Source: Lewinellaceae bacterium
GTDB lineage: Bacteria; Bacteroidota; Bacteroidia; Chitinophagales; Saprospiraceae
Assembly (NCBI GenBank): GCA_016710765.1
Contig: JADJUJ010000002.1
Coordinates: 124,001-188,000 of the forward strand
Direction of reading: 5' to 3'
DNA length: 64,000 nucleotides
The notes below the pieces were generated by a model. The model saw nothing but the letters and a program-made list of their open reading frames with translations, ran no database searches and was not told the DNA's origin. The position numbers and the translations under genes are program-made. Of this stretch, positions 44,546 through 53,933 are shown in pieces. Within the stretch, counting starts at the first letter, position 1; the number at the start of each line of letters is the position of its first letter.

Positions 44546-46312
44546 ATGGCCAAAAAGAAACTCAAAATCGGTTTAACCATGGCTGGCGCCGTTTCGGCCG
44601 GCGCCTACACCGCTGGTGTCATGGATTATTTGTTTGAAACCCTCGACAAATGGGAAAAAGCCAAGGCTTTTAACCGGGCACATCCCGATAAAGCAGACCC
44701 CAGTGTCCCGATGCATGATGTCGAAATTTGTGTCATGGGTGGCGCCTCTGCCGGCGGAATGACTACAGCCATCACCATGGCTGCCTTGCGCGATGGGCTG
44801 CGGCCTATTCCCTACGAAGAATACAAACAACGCGCTAATGACCCAGAGGCAAAAAAAGATTTTGCTAAAAATCGCTTTTTCGATAGCTGGGTAAACCTCA
44901 TTGCCGATGACATGATGCCCGAACTACTGGGTACACAGGATATTCAGGAACTAAAAGAAAAAAACGTTGCCTCGCTGCTCAATAGCAATTTTGTTGCGCA
45001 AATTGCCGATCGCGCGTTTTCAGACGACAACCTGGAACAGCCCATATTGCCGCCTTATGTCAACGAAGGACTGGAACTTATCCTCACCCTGACCAATCTC
45101 GAAGGCTACGAAATACAATTCCCTTTTCGCGGACAGTCGGGCACAAACCTAACTTACATCTCGACTACTCACAGGGATTTCGCGCATTTTAAACGAGTTT
45201 TGATCTCAACGATCCTCCACAGGGACAAATCCCGTTCCGATACAACGACAAAGATTCTTTTCGTGGGATCCGTGAAGCCGCTATGGCTACAGGGGCCTTC
45301 CCTATTGGGCTAAAGCACCGCAGGTTCTCCCGCAAGAAAAAATACATCCTTAATAACCCATTGATCAACCCCACCTCGATCATTAAAAACCCAGGAGTGA
45401 GTAAAGACGAACTCTTCCGGATTCCAAGGGTAGGCGTCGAGGCGCCTATGGATCAGGACTGTGAGATGATTTTTGTAGATGGGGGGCTGCTGAACAATGA
45501 GCCTTTTGAGGTAACTCAAAAGATTCTGCGCGAGCACTTTGCGGAAGGTCATAAAAATGAAGATCCCGAAGACCCGGCCCATTTCGACAATACCATCATC
45601 ATGATTGATCCTTTCCCCAGCGAACCTGCTGATTATGGCCTGCAGTTTGATCGTGAAGGGGTCATGGACATTGCCGGCAAGGTGTTAAAAACTTTGCGGG
45701 CTGAGCCGCTCGTTAAGCCCGACAATTTGTTGAAAGCCTATACCAAGGAAGACAACGAACGCTTCACCATTTCACCAAGTTGCGAGCGCCGAAACAAAGG
45801 TGGCAAAATGGAACCAACCGCTGGCTCCAAAGCAATTGCCTGTGGCGCACTCGACGGTTTTGGTGGATTTTTATCCAAGTCGTTTCGGGAACACGATTTC
45901 TTTCTTGGCAGGAAAACTGCCAGAGCTTTTGAGGAAATACTTCAGCGTGCCGGTAGATACTCCCAACAAAATCTTCGCGGCTGGTTACAAACATGCTGAA
46001 GCGGTACAACGTTTTTCTGCGCCTAATGGTGGAAAAACAATGCCCATAATCCCGGATATGGATGTTACGACATCCAGCTGGACAGATACCAGTTTCCCTG
46101 AATTCCCAACGATCAACGCTGCCAATATCGCACCACTACAAAAACAGCTTGAAAAAAGAATTAACCTGGTTTCAAAAGTGATGCGCAATGCCGGCAGTAC
46201 GTTGTATTGGGTGAGTGGCACTGTCCTTTGGTTTGCAAAAGGCTGGTTGAGCGGTAAACTTATGAAAATGCTTAAGAGCAGCTTGGAGGGCCACGGTGTT
46301 TTAAAAGACTAA
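44546..46312 (+). CDS. Patatin-like phospholipase (three frameshifts)
   Basis: About 590 codons after repair. The first part has the oxyanion-type MAGAVSAGAYTAGVMD and the nucleophile serine in GGASAGGMTT; the second has the catalytic aspartate in FVDGGLLNNEPFE. Three homopolymers are each one base short: T4 at 45198-45201 (repair KRVFDLNDPPQG), A4 near 45911-45914 and T4 near 45926-45929 (together giving GRKNCQSFLRKYFSVPVDTPN). Family members are acyl hydrolases, of intracellular or surface location; none of the transmembrane or signal features is clear. The final part (after residue about 480) is less conserved. Ends 6 bp before the convergent subtilase stop. Confidence 0.87.
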
Positions 46313-46318
46313 GTATCA

Positions 46319-48004
46319 CTATTTCCGGTCCTTTGGGACCAGCGCAAAGGGCATGTTCCAGGTCTGTAATCCATCATTTATGTTGAGTTGGTACGCGCCA
46401 GCAGGTAGTCCATTGATACCACTAATTTCCAACCGCATCATATGCCACCGACTGGTGTTCCAGGTGGCCTTAAGATTAGGATTCAGGCCCAATGCACTAT
46501 GAACCCCAATGCTGGCATTTCGGCTGGGCTGGTCGCCAGTCAGGTAGAGTATCAGCTTGTCCTCCTTTGGATCTCTGGCCCAAATGATATAGGTTTCAGG
46601 ATCATCAAGAATGGTTAAATGAAAGTCGCCCAGTTCAAACCAGGCCCTGCTCATGTCCGGCAAGCCATAGCCCCTTGCATTGTTGGGAGCTGTTATTTGG
46701 TCTGCACTGGCGTATACTGCATCTAAAATTTCCTTTCCAGTTTTGTCCGGATAAGCGCTCCACAAACTGGCTATGGCGCCAGCCAGCATAGGAGAAGCCA
46801 GTGACGTACCGCTGGACAAACCTAGATCAATACCGCTGTAGGCAGCAGTTACCACCCTGTCTCCCGGGGCCATCAGGTCTGGCTTAATGCGCCCATCTGC
46901 TGTTGGGCCAAAGGAACTGAACACCGCCCGTTGTTTATTGTAATCTACCGCACCTACGGCAACAATGCCAGGCGCATCTGCCGGAACGCCAACTTTTTTC
47001 CAGTCTTCATCACCTGAATTTCCAGCACTGTTGCAAATAATCATTCCCTTGGTGGCAGCAATACTTGCACCGCGCGCGCCTATTGTACGGCGACCATCCA
47101 GCTCATGCCAACGATGTCCAAGCGTGGTGTCATTGAATACAGTATATCCCAGGGATGCATTGATGATATCGGCACCAATGCTGTCGGCCCATTCTGCACC
47201 CGATATCCAATTACATTCTTCGATGGGATATTCGCCACCAGTGTCCTCTGTTTTTACCAAAAAATAGGTTGCCGCAGGTGCAGTTCCGACAAAATAGCCC
47301 GGCATATTGGCGGCCATAACAGAAAGTACGCCGGTACCATGGGAGGCACTTTCGAAGACCGCAGCGTCGTGCTCCACAAAATCCCAGCCCTGAAACATCC
47401 GGTGTTGCAATGCCAGACTGTCGAATAATGGTATCGTATCGGCATTGGTAAAACCGCCATCCAGTACTGCAACCCAAATGCCGTCACCACGTGCGCCCAG
47501 TGCATGCAACAATGGCACACCCAACAGGTTGTTTTGCCGGGCGGCATAACCAGCATAATTGGGCCCTTCCGTTGGCGCCACGGCAAGGGAAACGCGTTGC
47601 TTCATGGCTCGGTTGGGCGGGTTTTTCACCTTGATGTCACGACCAACATATACCACCGTGTCAACAAAGGGCAAACGTGCAATGGTACGAATTGTGGCAG
47701 AATCAGCGATCACGGAAGCGGCATTTAGCCACCTGGAAGTGCCATGTAAAACAGCACCTGCATTGCGCAAGGCCTGTACGTAGCCTGGATTCACCGGCAA
47801 GTCGTTTTCCACTATGGAAATACCCGCTTTTGCCCGGCGGTCCAAAGCTCGGGCCGATAAAAACTCAGCGGGCCTGCAAGTGCAATAGGGAGAATGATTT
47901 TTATCAGAAAATTGTATCCACCATTTTGCAGGATTCCCTTGTGCCAAAGCCCCTGAAGGCAGTATCAGCAACACCCACAAAATCAGAAATTGGCGCATGT
48001 TCAT
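46319..48004 (-). CDS. Secreted subtilisin-like (S8) serine peptidase
   Basis: 561 residues with a signal peptide (about 1-21, ALAQ). A prodomain precedes the catalytic domain: D182 in AVLDGGF, H222 in SASHGTGV and S401 in SSGTSLASP; the oxyanion asparagine is in CNSAGNSGDE. After residue about 470 comes a beta-rich C-terminal domain, ending ...AGAYQLNINDG, possibly a sorting domain of low similarity. ATG at 47998 is an alternative start. Degrades extracellular protein. Confidence 0.92.
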   Translation of the reverse strand: MNMRQFLILWVLLILPSGALAQGNPAKWWIQFSDKNHSPYCTCRPAEFLSARALDRRAKAGISIVENDLPVNPGYVQALRNAGAVLHGTSRWLNAASVIADSATIRTIARLPFVDTVVYVGRDIKVKNPPNRAMKQRVSLAVAPTEGPNYAGYAARQNNLLGVPLLHALGARGDGIWVAVLDGGFTNADTIPLFDSLALQHRMFQGWDFVEHDAAVFESASHGTGVLSVMAANMPGYFVGTAPAATYFLVKTEDTGGEYPIEECNWISGAEWADSIGADIINASLGYTVFNDTTLGHRWHELDGRRTIGARGASIAATKGMIICNSAGNSGDEDWKKVGVPADAPGIVAVGAVDYNKQRAVFSSFGPTADGRIKPDLMAPGDRVVTAAYSGIDLGLSSGTSLASPMLAGAIASLWSAYPDKTGKEILDAVYASADQITAPNNARGYGLPDMSRAWFELGDFHLTILDDPETYIIWARDPKEDKLILYLTGDQPSRNASIGVHSALGLNPNLKATWNTSRWHMMRLEISGINGLPAGAYQLNINDGLQTWNMPFALVPKDRK

Positions 48005-48026
48005 GTTTTTTTAGGAAAGGAAACCC

Positions 48027-48034
48027 CAAAGTTA
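48027..48034 (-). promoter_or_regulatory. Putative -7 box for the S8 peptidase
   Basis: Reads TAACTTTG on the minus strand, 22 bp before the ATG at 48004. Confidence 0.4.
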
Positions 48035-48128
48035 GCAATACGGCTTGAAGTCGGCGATTAACAGGCATTTTTACTCCTTTTTGGTGGATTTAAATACCAT
48101 GTACAAGGTTAAAAATGCCCAAGTTTTG

Positions 48129-48136
48129 TACCTTTG
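48129..48136 (+). promoter_or_regulatory. Putative -7 box for gyrA
   Basis: TACCTTTG, 29 bp before ATG 48166. An in-frame ATG at 48115 lies upstream of this box, another reason to reject it as the start. Confidence 0.5.
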
Positions 48137-48165
48137 CGGCTTACCAAAAATACAACCGTATTGCG

Positions 48166-50685
48166 ATGCCAGACTCGAGGATAATTAACATTAATATTGA
48201 GGATGAATTAAAGACAGCGTACATCGACTATTCCATGTCGGTGATCGTTAGCCGTGCCCTTCCGGATGTAAGAGATGGACTTAAGCCAGTACACCGGAGG
48301 GTGTTGTATGGCATGATGGACCTAGGTCTCAGTTACAACAAAACCTATAAGAAATCTGCCCGTATTGTTGGGGAGGTTTTGGGTAAATATCACCCGCACG
48401 GTGATAGTTCCGTGTACGATACCATGGTTCGCCTGGCCCAGGAATGGAGCCTGCGTTACCCGCTGGTGGATGGACAGGGAAACTTTGGCTCGATGGACGG
48501 TGACAGCCCTGCTGCCATGCGTTATACCGAGGCCCGTATGCGCCGTATTACAGAAGAAATCATCGCTGATATTGACAAAGAAACGGTTGATTTTCAGCTC
48601 AACTTTGATGATTCGCTGACCGAACCCTCGGTAATGCCTACCAAACTGCCCAACTTGCTTATTAATGGCGCCTCGGGTATTGCAGTGGGTATGGCCACCA
48701 ATATGCTGCCACACCAATTGGGTGAGGTATGTGATGCTATTACGGCAACCGTTGACAACCCTGAAATTGACATTGAGGAACTCATGGTGCATGTAAAGGC
48801 CCCAGATTTCCCCACCGGTGGCATTATTTACGGTATGACGGGCATCCGCGAAGCGTTCCGGACTGGCCGTGGCCGTTGTGTGGTGCGCGCCAAAACAGAA
48901 ATTGAAGTTGACGAGAAGGGGCGAGAAGCCATTATTGTCACAGAAATACCCTACCAGGTCAACAAGGCCATGTTGATTGAGAAAATCGCCCACCTGATCA
49001 ATGATAAAAAAATCATTGGCATCTCGGATTTGCGTGACGAATCAAACCGCAAAGGTGTCCGGGTGGTTATTGAAATCAAACGCGATGCTGCTGCCAATGT
49101 AATCCTGAGCCAGTTGTTCAAAATGACGCCGTTGCAAACCAGTTACGGCATCAATAACATCGCGCTGGTCAATGGTAGGCCCAGAGTACTGAACCTGAAG
49201 GATCTTATCGAAGAATTCATTAAGTTCCGTTTGGAGGTCATCGTTCGGCGCACCCGCTACGATTTGCGCAAAGCCGAAGAACGGGCGCACATCCTGGAAG
49301 GATTGCTGATTGCGCTGGACCACCTCGACGAGGTAATTGCCCTCATCAGAGGCTCTAAAGATCCGGAGGAGGCACGCAACGGTTTGATGGAAAAATTTGG
49401 CCTCTCTGAACTTCAGTCGCGCGCTATTTTGGCCATGCGATTGCAGCAATTGACCGGCCTGGAACGCGACAAGGTTCGCGAAGAGTTTGATGAACTGATG
49501 CGCAAAATTGAGCGTTATCAGGCGATTCTCGCCGATGAAACCATTCAGCGCGGAATCATTAAAGAGGAACTTGCTGACATTAAAGAGCGCTACGACGATG
49601 GTCGACGCACTGCCATTGAATTTGAAGAGGCCGACATCAGCATGGAGGACCTTATCGAAGACGAAGAAGTGGTGATTACCATCAGCCATCTGGGTTACAT
49701 CAAACGGACTCCTATTTCGGAGTATCGCTCACAAGGCCGTGGTGGCCGTGGAGCGCAAGGTGTGCGCACCCGGGATGAAGATTTTGTGGAGCACATGTTT
49801 ACGGCTACCAACCATAATACCCTCCTGCTCTTTACCGAAACCGGGCGCTGCTTCTGGCTAAAAGTGTATGAAATTCCGGAAGGGGCGAAGACCACCGCTG
49901 GACGTGTGATCCAAAACCTGCTCAACATTCCAAAGGACGATAAGGTCAAGGCCTATATCATTGTCAAAAAACTCGACGACGAGGAGTTCATCAAAAACAA
50001 CTACATCATGTTCTGTACCCGAAGGGGTCAAATCAAGAAAACGTTGTTGGAAGAATACTCACGGCCTCGCCAGGGCGGCATCAATGCCATCTCCATCAAT
50101 GAAGGCGATGCACTCATAGAAGCCAAACTTACCAATGGCAACAACGAAATCATTCTTGCGGTCAAAAGTGGCCGGGCCATTCGATTCAAAGAAACCAACG
50201 TGCGGCCTATGGGACGCACCGCTGCGGGCGTACGCGGTATTCGGGTGGACGAAGCAACAGACGATGCCGTAGTCGGTATGGTTTGCGTAGACGCCATCGA
50301 CACCGAAACCAGCATCCTCGTAATTTCTGAAAAAGGCATGGGCAAACGCTCTCCATTGGAAGAATACCCCACCAAAGGACGCGGTGGAAAGGGCGTAAAA
50401 ACGATGCAGGTGACCAAAAAAACAGGCCAACTGGTGACCATCAAGGCCATCAAGGATGAAAACGACTTAATGGTGACTACTGTCAATGGTATCACCATCC
50501 GAACCCCAGCCGACGAAATGCGGGTTATGGGTCGCAATACCCAAGGCGTGAAGGTCATCAGGCTGGACGGCAACGACAGCATTGCCGATGTAACCGTAGT
50601 CGACGCAGCGCCAGAAACGCCGGAGGTAGATCCCAATCCTGACACCAATACAGCCTCTGAAACTGAAAATAATTCCGAGGCTTAA
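48166..50685 (+). CDS. gyrA: DNA gyrase subunit A
   Basis: 839 residues from ATG 48166. The breakage-reunion domain has the catalytic tyrosine Y120 (AMRYTEARM) and the quinolone region HPHGDSSVYD, where the serine and aspartate at positions 82 and 85 (E. coli S83 and D87 equivalents by motif) are the sensitive-type residues. The GyrA box QGRGGRG near residue 523 and C-terminal beta-pinwheel repeats mark it as gyrase and not topoisomerase IV. With GyrB it introduces negative supercoils. No gyrB is nearby. The acidic tail (after about 815) is variable in the family. Confidence 0.97.
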   Translation: MPDSRIININIEDELKTAYIDYSMSVIVSRALPDVRDGLKPVHRRVLYGMMDLGLSYNKTYKKSARIVGEVLGKYHPHGDSSVYDTMVRLAQEWSLRYPLVDGQGNFGSMDGDSPAAMRYTEARMRRITEEIIADIDKETVDFQLNFDDSLTEPSVMPTKLPNLLINGASGIAVGMATNMLPHQLGEVCDAITATVDNPEIDIEELMVHVKAPDFPTGGIIYGMTGIREAFRTGRGRCVVRAKTEIEVDEKGREAIIVTEIPYQVNKAMLIEKIAHLINDKKIIGISDLRDESNRKGVRVVIEIKRDAAANVILSQLFKMTPLQTSYGINNIALVNGRPRVLNLKDLIEEFIKFRLEVIVRRTRYDLRKAEERAHILEGLLIALDHLDEVIALIRGSKDPEEARNGLMEKFGLSELQSRAILAMRLQQLTGLERDKVREEFDELMRKIERYQAILADETIQRGIIKEELADIKERYDDGRRTAIEFEEADISMEDLIEDEEVVITISHLGYIKRTPISEYRSQGRGGRGAQGVRTRDEDFVEHMFTATNHNTLLLFTETGRCFWLKVYEIPEGAKTTAGRVIQNLLNIPKDDKVKAYIIVKKLDDEEFIKNNYIMFCTRRGQIKKTLLEEYSRPRQGGINAISINEGDALIEAKLTNGNNEIILAVKSGRAIRFKETNVRPMGRTAAGVRGIRVDEATDDAVVGMVCVDAIDTETSILVISEKGMGKRSPLEEYPTKGRGGKGVKTMQVTKKTGQLVTIKAIKDENDLMVTTVNGITIRTPADEMRVMGRNTQGVKVIRLDGNDSIADVTVVDAAPETPEVDPNPDTNTASETENNSEA

Positions 50686-50767
50686 CATTTTATTTGTATT
50701 CTTATTGCTGAAAATATCGTCTTAAAGGTAAATCAGCAAACATCGTACACTTAATACAACATCAACA

Positions 50768-52093
50768 ATGAAAAAATCTATTGCTGCACTACTTGGCTTT
50801 CTGTTCTTCTTTACCGTTGCACAGGCCCAGGAAGATGCCCTGAAAACGGCTAAGCAGGCTGGTAAGGCACTGACCAGCTACAACATCGACCCTAGCAATA
50901 ATGCTGCTAAACTGGACGAGGCCAAGAGCAAAATAAACGACGCGCTTCAGTCTGCAGACGTCCAGGCTTTGGCCTCCTCCTGGATAACCAAGGGTGATAT
51001 TTACAACACCATCCTTCAAAAGGATATGGCCAAACGCATCGTTGATCCAAATGCACCGCTTTCCGGTGACAATGATGCATTGATTGCCTTCAATGCCTAT
51101 AAAAAAGGCTATGAACTAGCGGATAAAAAATATGAAAAGAGTGATGCCATCAAAGGTATCAGCCAAGTCCAGGGCCATATGGTAAACATTGGCGCCGCCA
51201 AATACGACGAGGGTGCATACGAAAAAGCGTATGACTCCTGGGTTGCTGCCATCGATTCAGATCGACTGCTTAAAAGTGCTGGCGAAAAGAGTTTATTTGA
51301 TGAGCCTGCCCAACTCGAAGAGCAGCGTTATTATACGGCTGTTGCCGCAACATTAGCCAAAAAGAATGCTGCAGCCAAACAAATTTTCGAATCGTTGATC
51401 AAGGATGGCACCTCCCGACCTGCCGTTTACGAGGGACTGATCGGGATTAAAAGAGAAGAAGGCGACGATAAAGGTGCGGATGCACTCCTGGAAGAAGCCC
51501 GTAAAAAATTCCCCAGTGACACCGGCTTGCTGTTTGCAGAAATCAACTCCTATCTCGCCAAGGGTAAACTCGATGAGCTCACCGATCGGCTCAAAGAAGC
51601 CATCTCCAGAGAACCTGGCAACGTTGCCCTTTACGTAACCCTGGGCAACGTATACGACAACCTCTACAGCAGAGAACTTAAGGATGGCAATGGCGATGCA
51701 GCACAGAAAGATTTTGACGCTGCAAAGGATTACTATTCCCAAGCCATGAGCAAGGATCCTAAAAATGCTGACGCCGTTTATTCATTGGGCGCCTTGTACT
51801 ACAACAAAGCAGCTTACCGCACCACCGAACTGAACAAACTCGCGGAGGATTTTACGCAGGCTGGCTTGAAAAAAGCAGAAGAAAAACGCCAGGAAGTGCT
51901 CAAGTTGTTTGACGACGCACTCCCCTACTTCCAAAAAGCAGAAAGCTTGAATCCTAACGATCTCAATACGCTCATCGCACTCAATGAAATTTTTGCGCGT
52001 AAGGAAGATTATGAAAAGTCTAAAGAATTCAAGGCTAGGTTGGAAAAAATAAAAGCTGGCGGTACCAACGACACATCTTATTTTAAGCAATAA
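50768..52093 (+). CDS. Exported tetratricopeptide repeat protein
   Basis: 441 residues with a signal peptide (MKKSIAALLGFLFFFTVAQAQ). Helical repeats follow: recognisable TPR pairs near residues 150-180 (AKYDEGAYEKAYDSWVAAI), 270-300 and 340-375 (DYYSQAMSKDPKNADAVYSL), 385-430 (YFQKAESLNPNDLNTLIAL). TPR proteins are scaffolds; common in Bacteroidota periplasm. Function unknown. Monocistronic: 82 bp after gyrA and followed by a strong terminator. Confidence 0.85.
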   Translation: MKKSIAALLGFLFFFTVAQAQEDALKTAKQAGKALTSYNIDPSNNAAKLDEAKSKINDALQSADVQALASSWITKGDIYNTILQKDMAKRIVDPNAPLSGDNDALIAFNAYKKGYELADKKYEKSDAIKGISQVQGHMVNIGAAKYDEGAYEKAYDSWVAAIDSDRLLKSAGEKSLFDEPAQLEEQRYYTAVAATLAKKNAAAKQIFESLIKDGTSRPAVYEGLIGIKREEGDDKGADALLEEARKKFPSDTGLLFAEINSYLAKGKLDELTDRLKEAISREPGNVALYVTLGNVYDNLYSRELKDGNGDAAQKDFDAAKDYYSQAMSKDPKNADAVYSLGALYYNKAAYRTTELNKLAEDFTQAGLKKAEEKRQEVLKLFDDALPYFQKAESLNPNDLNTLIALNEIFARKEDYEKSKEFKARLEKIKAGGTNDTSYFKQ

Positions 52094-52122
52094 GCACCAG
52101 TTCCAGATCTAACCCAAATAAA

Positions 52123-52164
52123 GCCGCAAACATGGTTAAACACCGTGTTTGCGGCCTTTTTTTC
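52123..52164 (+). terminator. Terminator after the TPR gene
   Basis: GCCGCAAACATGGT pairs with ACCGTGTTTGCGGC (one mismatch) and is followed by CTTTTTTT. Confidence 0.88.
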
Positions 52165-52176
52165 GTAGTCATCGTC

Positions 52177-52277
52177 CACACTACTGGACATTTTATAAAA
52201 TAGCAGCCCTAATGTGCCTAATGTGGCTTGTCTCATGTGCCCTAATGTGGTAAATTCAAAAAATGTCCAGTAGTGTG
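52177..52277. mobile_element. 101-bp MITE-like element with perfect 18-bp inverted ends
   Basis: CACACTACTGGACATTTT at 52177-52194 is the exact complement of AAAATGTCCAGTAGTGTG at 52260-52277. Immediately outside, the 9-base GTCATCGTC occurs at 52168-52176 and again at 52278-52286, just as a target-site duplication would. The interior repeats CCTAATGTG three times and has no gene. It sits between a terminator and the 3' end of a convergent gene, a harmless site. Confidence 0.85.
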
Positions 52278-52293
52278 GTCATCGTCACTTATT

Positions 52294-52905
52294 CTACCAG
52301 ATATCCCAGGCTATTTTCGCGCCCAGACCCAAAAAAATAAGGCCTACAAAAACATTGATGTAACGCCCTATTTTATCGGATCGGCGCAGCAAATCACCTG
52401 AAAGCCAGGCATATAAAGCCAGCGCTATTGTGGTGCCCAGGGTTACACCGGAAGCAAAGGCCAGTGTGGGAAATAGGCCTGGTACCCACCAGCCCTGCAA
52501 TTGCAGCCAACTACAATAAATTACCCAATATGGAATGGCCAAAAGGTTAAATACACTGATGACCACTCCTTTCATGAATTGCCGGAAGGGCTGTAAAGCC
52601 GGAAGCTCCTTTGGCGGCTTGGGCGCCTTTGCCCAAAAAATCAGGTAAAGCGCCAAACCCCAGAATACTGGCAATGCAGCCATCTGGAACCAACGTGCAA
52701 CATCCGGATTTTTCATAAACCAGTCGCTGAACACCGCTGCACCCCATGCCTGAAAGAACTCTGCAAAAGCAGCGCCCAAACCCAATACCATGGCCGGCCA
52801 AAAACCCCGCCGGTACCCCGTCTGCGCAACCGACAAGCTGATGAGCCCTGGCGGCAGAGAACCTGCCAAACTCAATAATACCCCTGCAACCAACAATATA
52901 AGCAT
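52294..52905 (-). CDS. LysE family exporter
   Basis: 203 residues, about six membrane helices. The start LLVAGVLLSLAGSLPPGLISLSVAQ holds the conserved proline-rich first helix of LysE/RhtB translocators, which export amino acids or related small molecules through the inner membrane. Substrate unknown. The C-terminal end (LIFLGLGAKIAWDIW) is normal for length. Confidence 0.88.
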   Translation of the reverse strand: MLILLVAGVLLSLAGSLPPGLISLSVAQTGYRRGFWPAMVLGLGAAFAEFFQAWGAAVFSDWFMKNPDVARWFQMAALPVFWGLALYLIFWAKAPKPPKELPALQPFRQFMKGVVISVFNLLAIPYWVIYCSWLQLQGWWVPGLFPTLAFASGVTLGTTIALALYAWLSGDLLRRSDKIGRYINVFVGLIFLGLGAKIAWDIW

Positions 52906-53027
52906 ATGCGCGATTCAAAAATCATGGATTTACCTAAATAGGCGAACTTGGCGTATTTTGCCAACCATTTCCTGGCAACGAATATAGCCCAGGATTCCCA
53001 ACTACTGATCTTAAAACCTTCGAATAT

Positions 53028-53792
53028 TTGACATTTTCGATCATTACCGTCGTGTACAACGGCGCAGACTTGCTGCCAGGCACCGTGGATAGCGTTCGCA
53101 ACCAACGCTATCCCGACATTGAATACATCATTGTCGATGGCGCCTCGAAGGATGATACTACAGCCCTCATAGCACGGTATGCTGAATCTATGCCCCATTT
53201 GCGTTGGATCTCTGAGCCTGATAAAGGCCTGTACGATGCCATGAACAAAGGTTTGGATCTGGCTACCGGCGATTTTGTCTGGTTTTTAAATGCCGGAGAC
53301 CACCTTCACGCTCCAGATACCGTTGAAAAAATAGCCGCCATGGTATCCCCAAAAACAGATGTGCTGTATGGGGAGACCCTTCTGGTAAATGATGCCAGGC
53401 AAGCTGCAGGCACGATGAGCGAATTGAGTACCCGCAAACTGCCGACGAAGCTCCACTGGAAGGATTATAAAGGCGGTATGTTGGTTGTTCATCAGTCATT
53501 CATCGCCCGGCGAAGCCTGGCACCCCATTACGAGCAACATAACCTGGTTGCCGATTACAACTGGTGCATCGAAATTTTAAAAAAGAGCCGGGAAAACGTA
53601 AATACCGGGCTGATTTTATCCGATTACCTCATGGGTGGCATGTCTAAAAAACGACACCAACAATCGCTAAAAGATCGTTTTGGGGTGATGGTCCGGCAAT
53701 TTGGATGGGCACAAGCGATCTGGGCACATCTGCTTATTGTCGTCAGAGCCATCCTTCACCGCATTGTGCGGAATGGGAAACCTGTTTATTAG
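53028..53792 (+). CDS. Glycosyltransferase family 2
   Basis: 254 residues from TTG 53028; no ATG is available before the essential FSIITVVYNG strand. GT-A motifs: VVYNGADLLPGTVDSV, the DGASKDDT loop, EPDKGLYDAMNKG, and the metal-binding NAGDHLH. The C-terminal region (KDRFGVMVRQFGWAQAI) is typical of small colanic/WcaE-like transferases. Transfers a sugar to a carbohydrate or lipid acceptor; which is unknown. Isolated from other polysaccharide genes. Confidence 0.9.
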   Translation: MTFSIITVVYNGADLLPGTVDSVRNQRYPDIEYIIVDGASKDDTTALIARYAESMPHLRWISEPDKGLYDAMNKGLDLATGDFVWFLNAGDHLHAPDTVEKIAAMVSPKTDVLYGETLLVNDARQAAGTMSELSTRKLPTKLHWKDYKGGMLVVHQSFIARRSLAPHYEQHNLVADYNWCIEILKKSRENVNTGLILSDYLMGGMSKKRHQQSLKDRFGVMVRQFGWAQAIWAHLLIVVRAILHRIVRNGKPVY

Positions 53793-53933
53793 CCAGACTT
53801 CCAAAATTTCCTACATTTACGCCGCTGCAAACTGAGATTCAACAGGCTTCCCCCAATTGACCTAAAGCAAAATCAACCATCGCAAGGCAATTAACCTGAC
53901 AAGCCACTGTGAACTTTTAAACACCTGTACAGT

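Noticed and set aside
52294..52918. Consideration that the LysE gene end was altered by the MITE-like insertion
   Set aside because: The insertion and its duplication end at 52286, before the stop codon at 52294, so the coding sequence is untouched.
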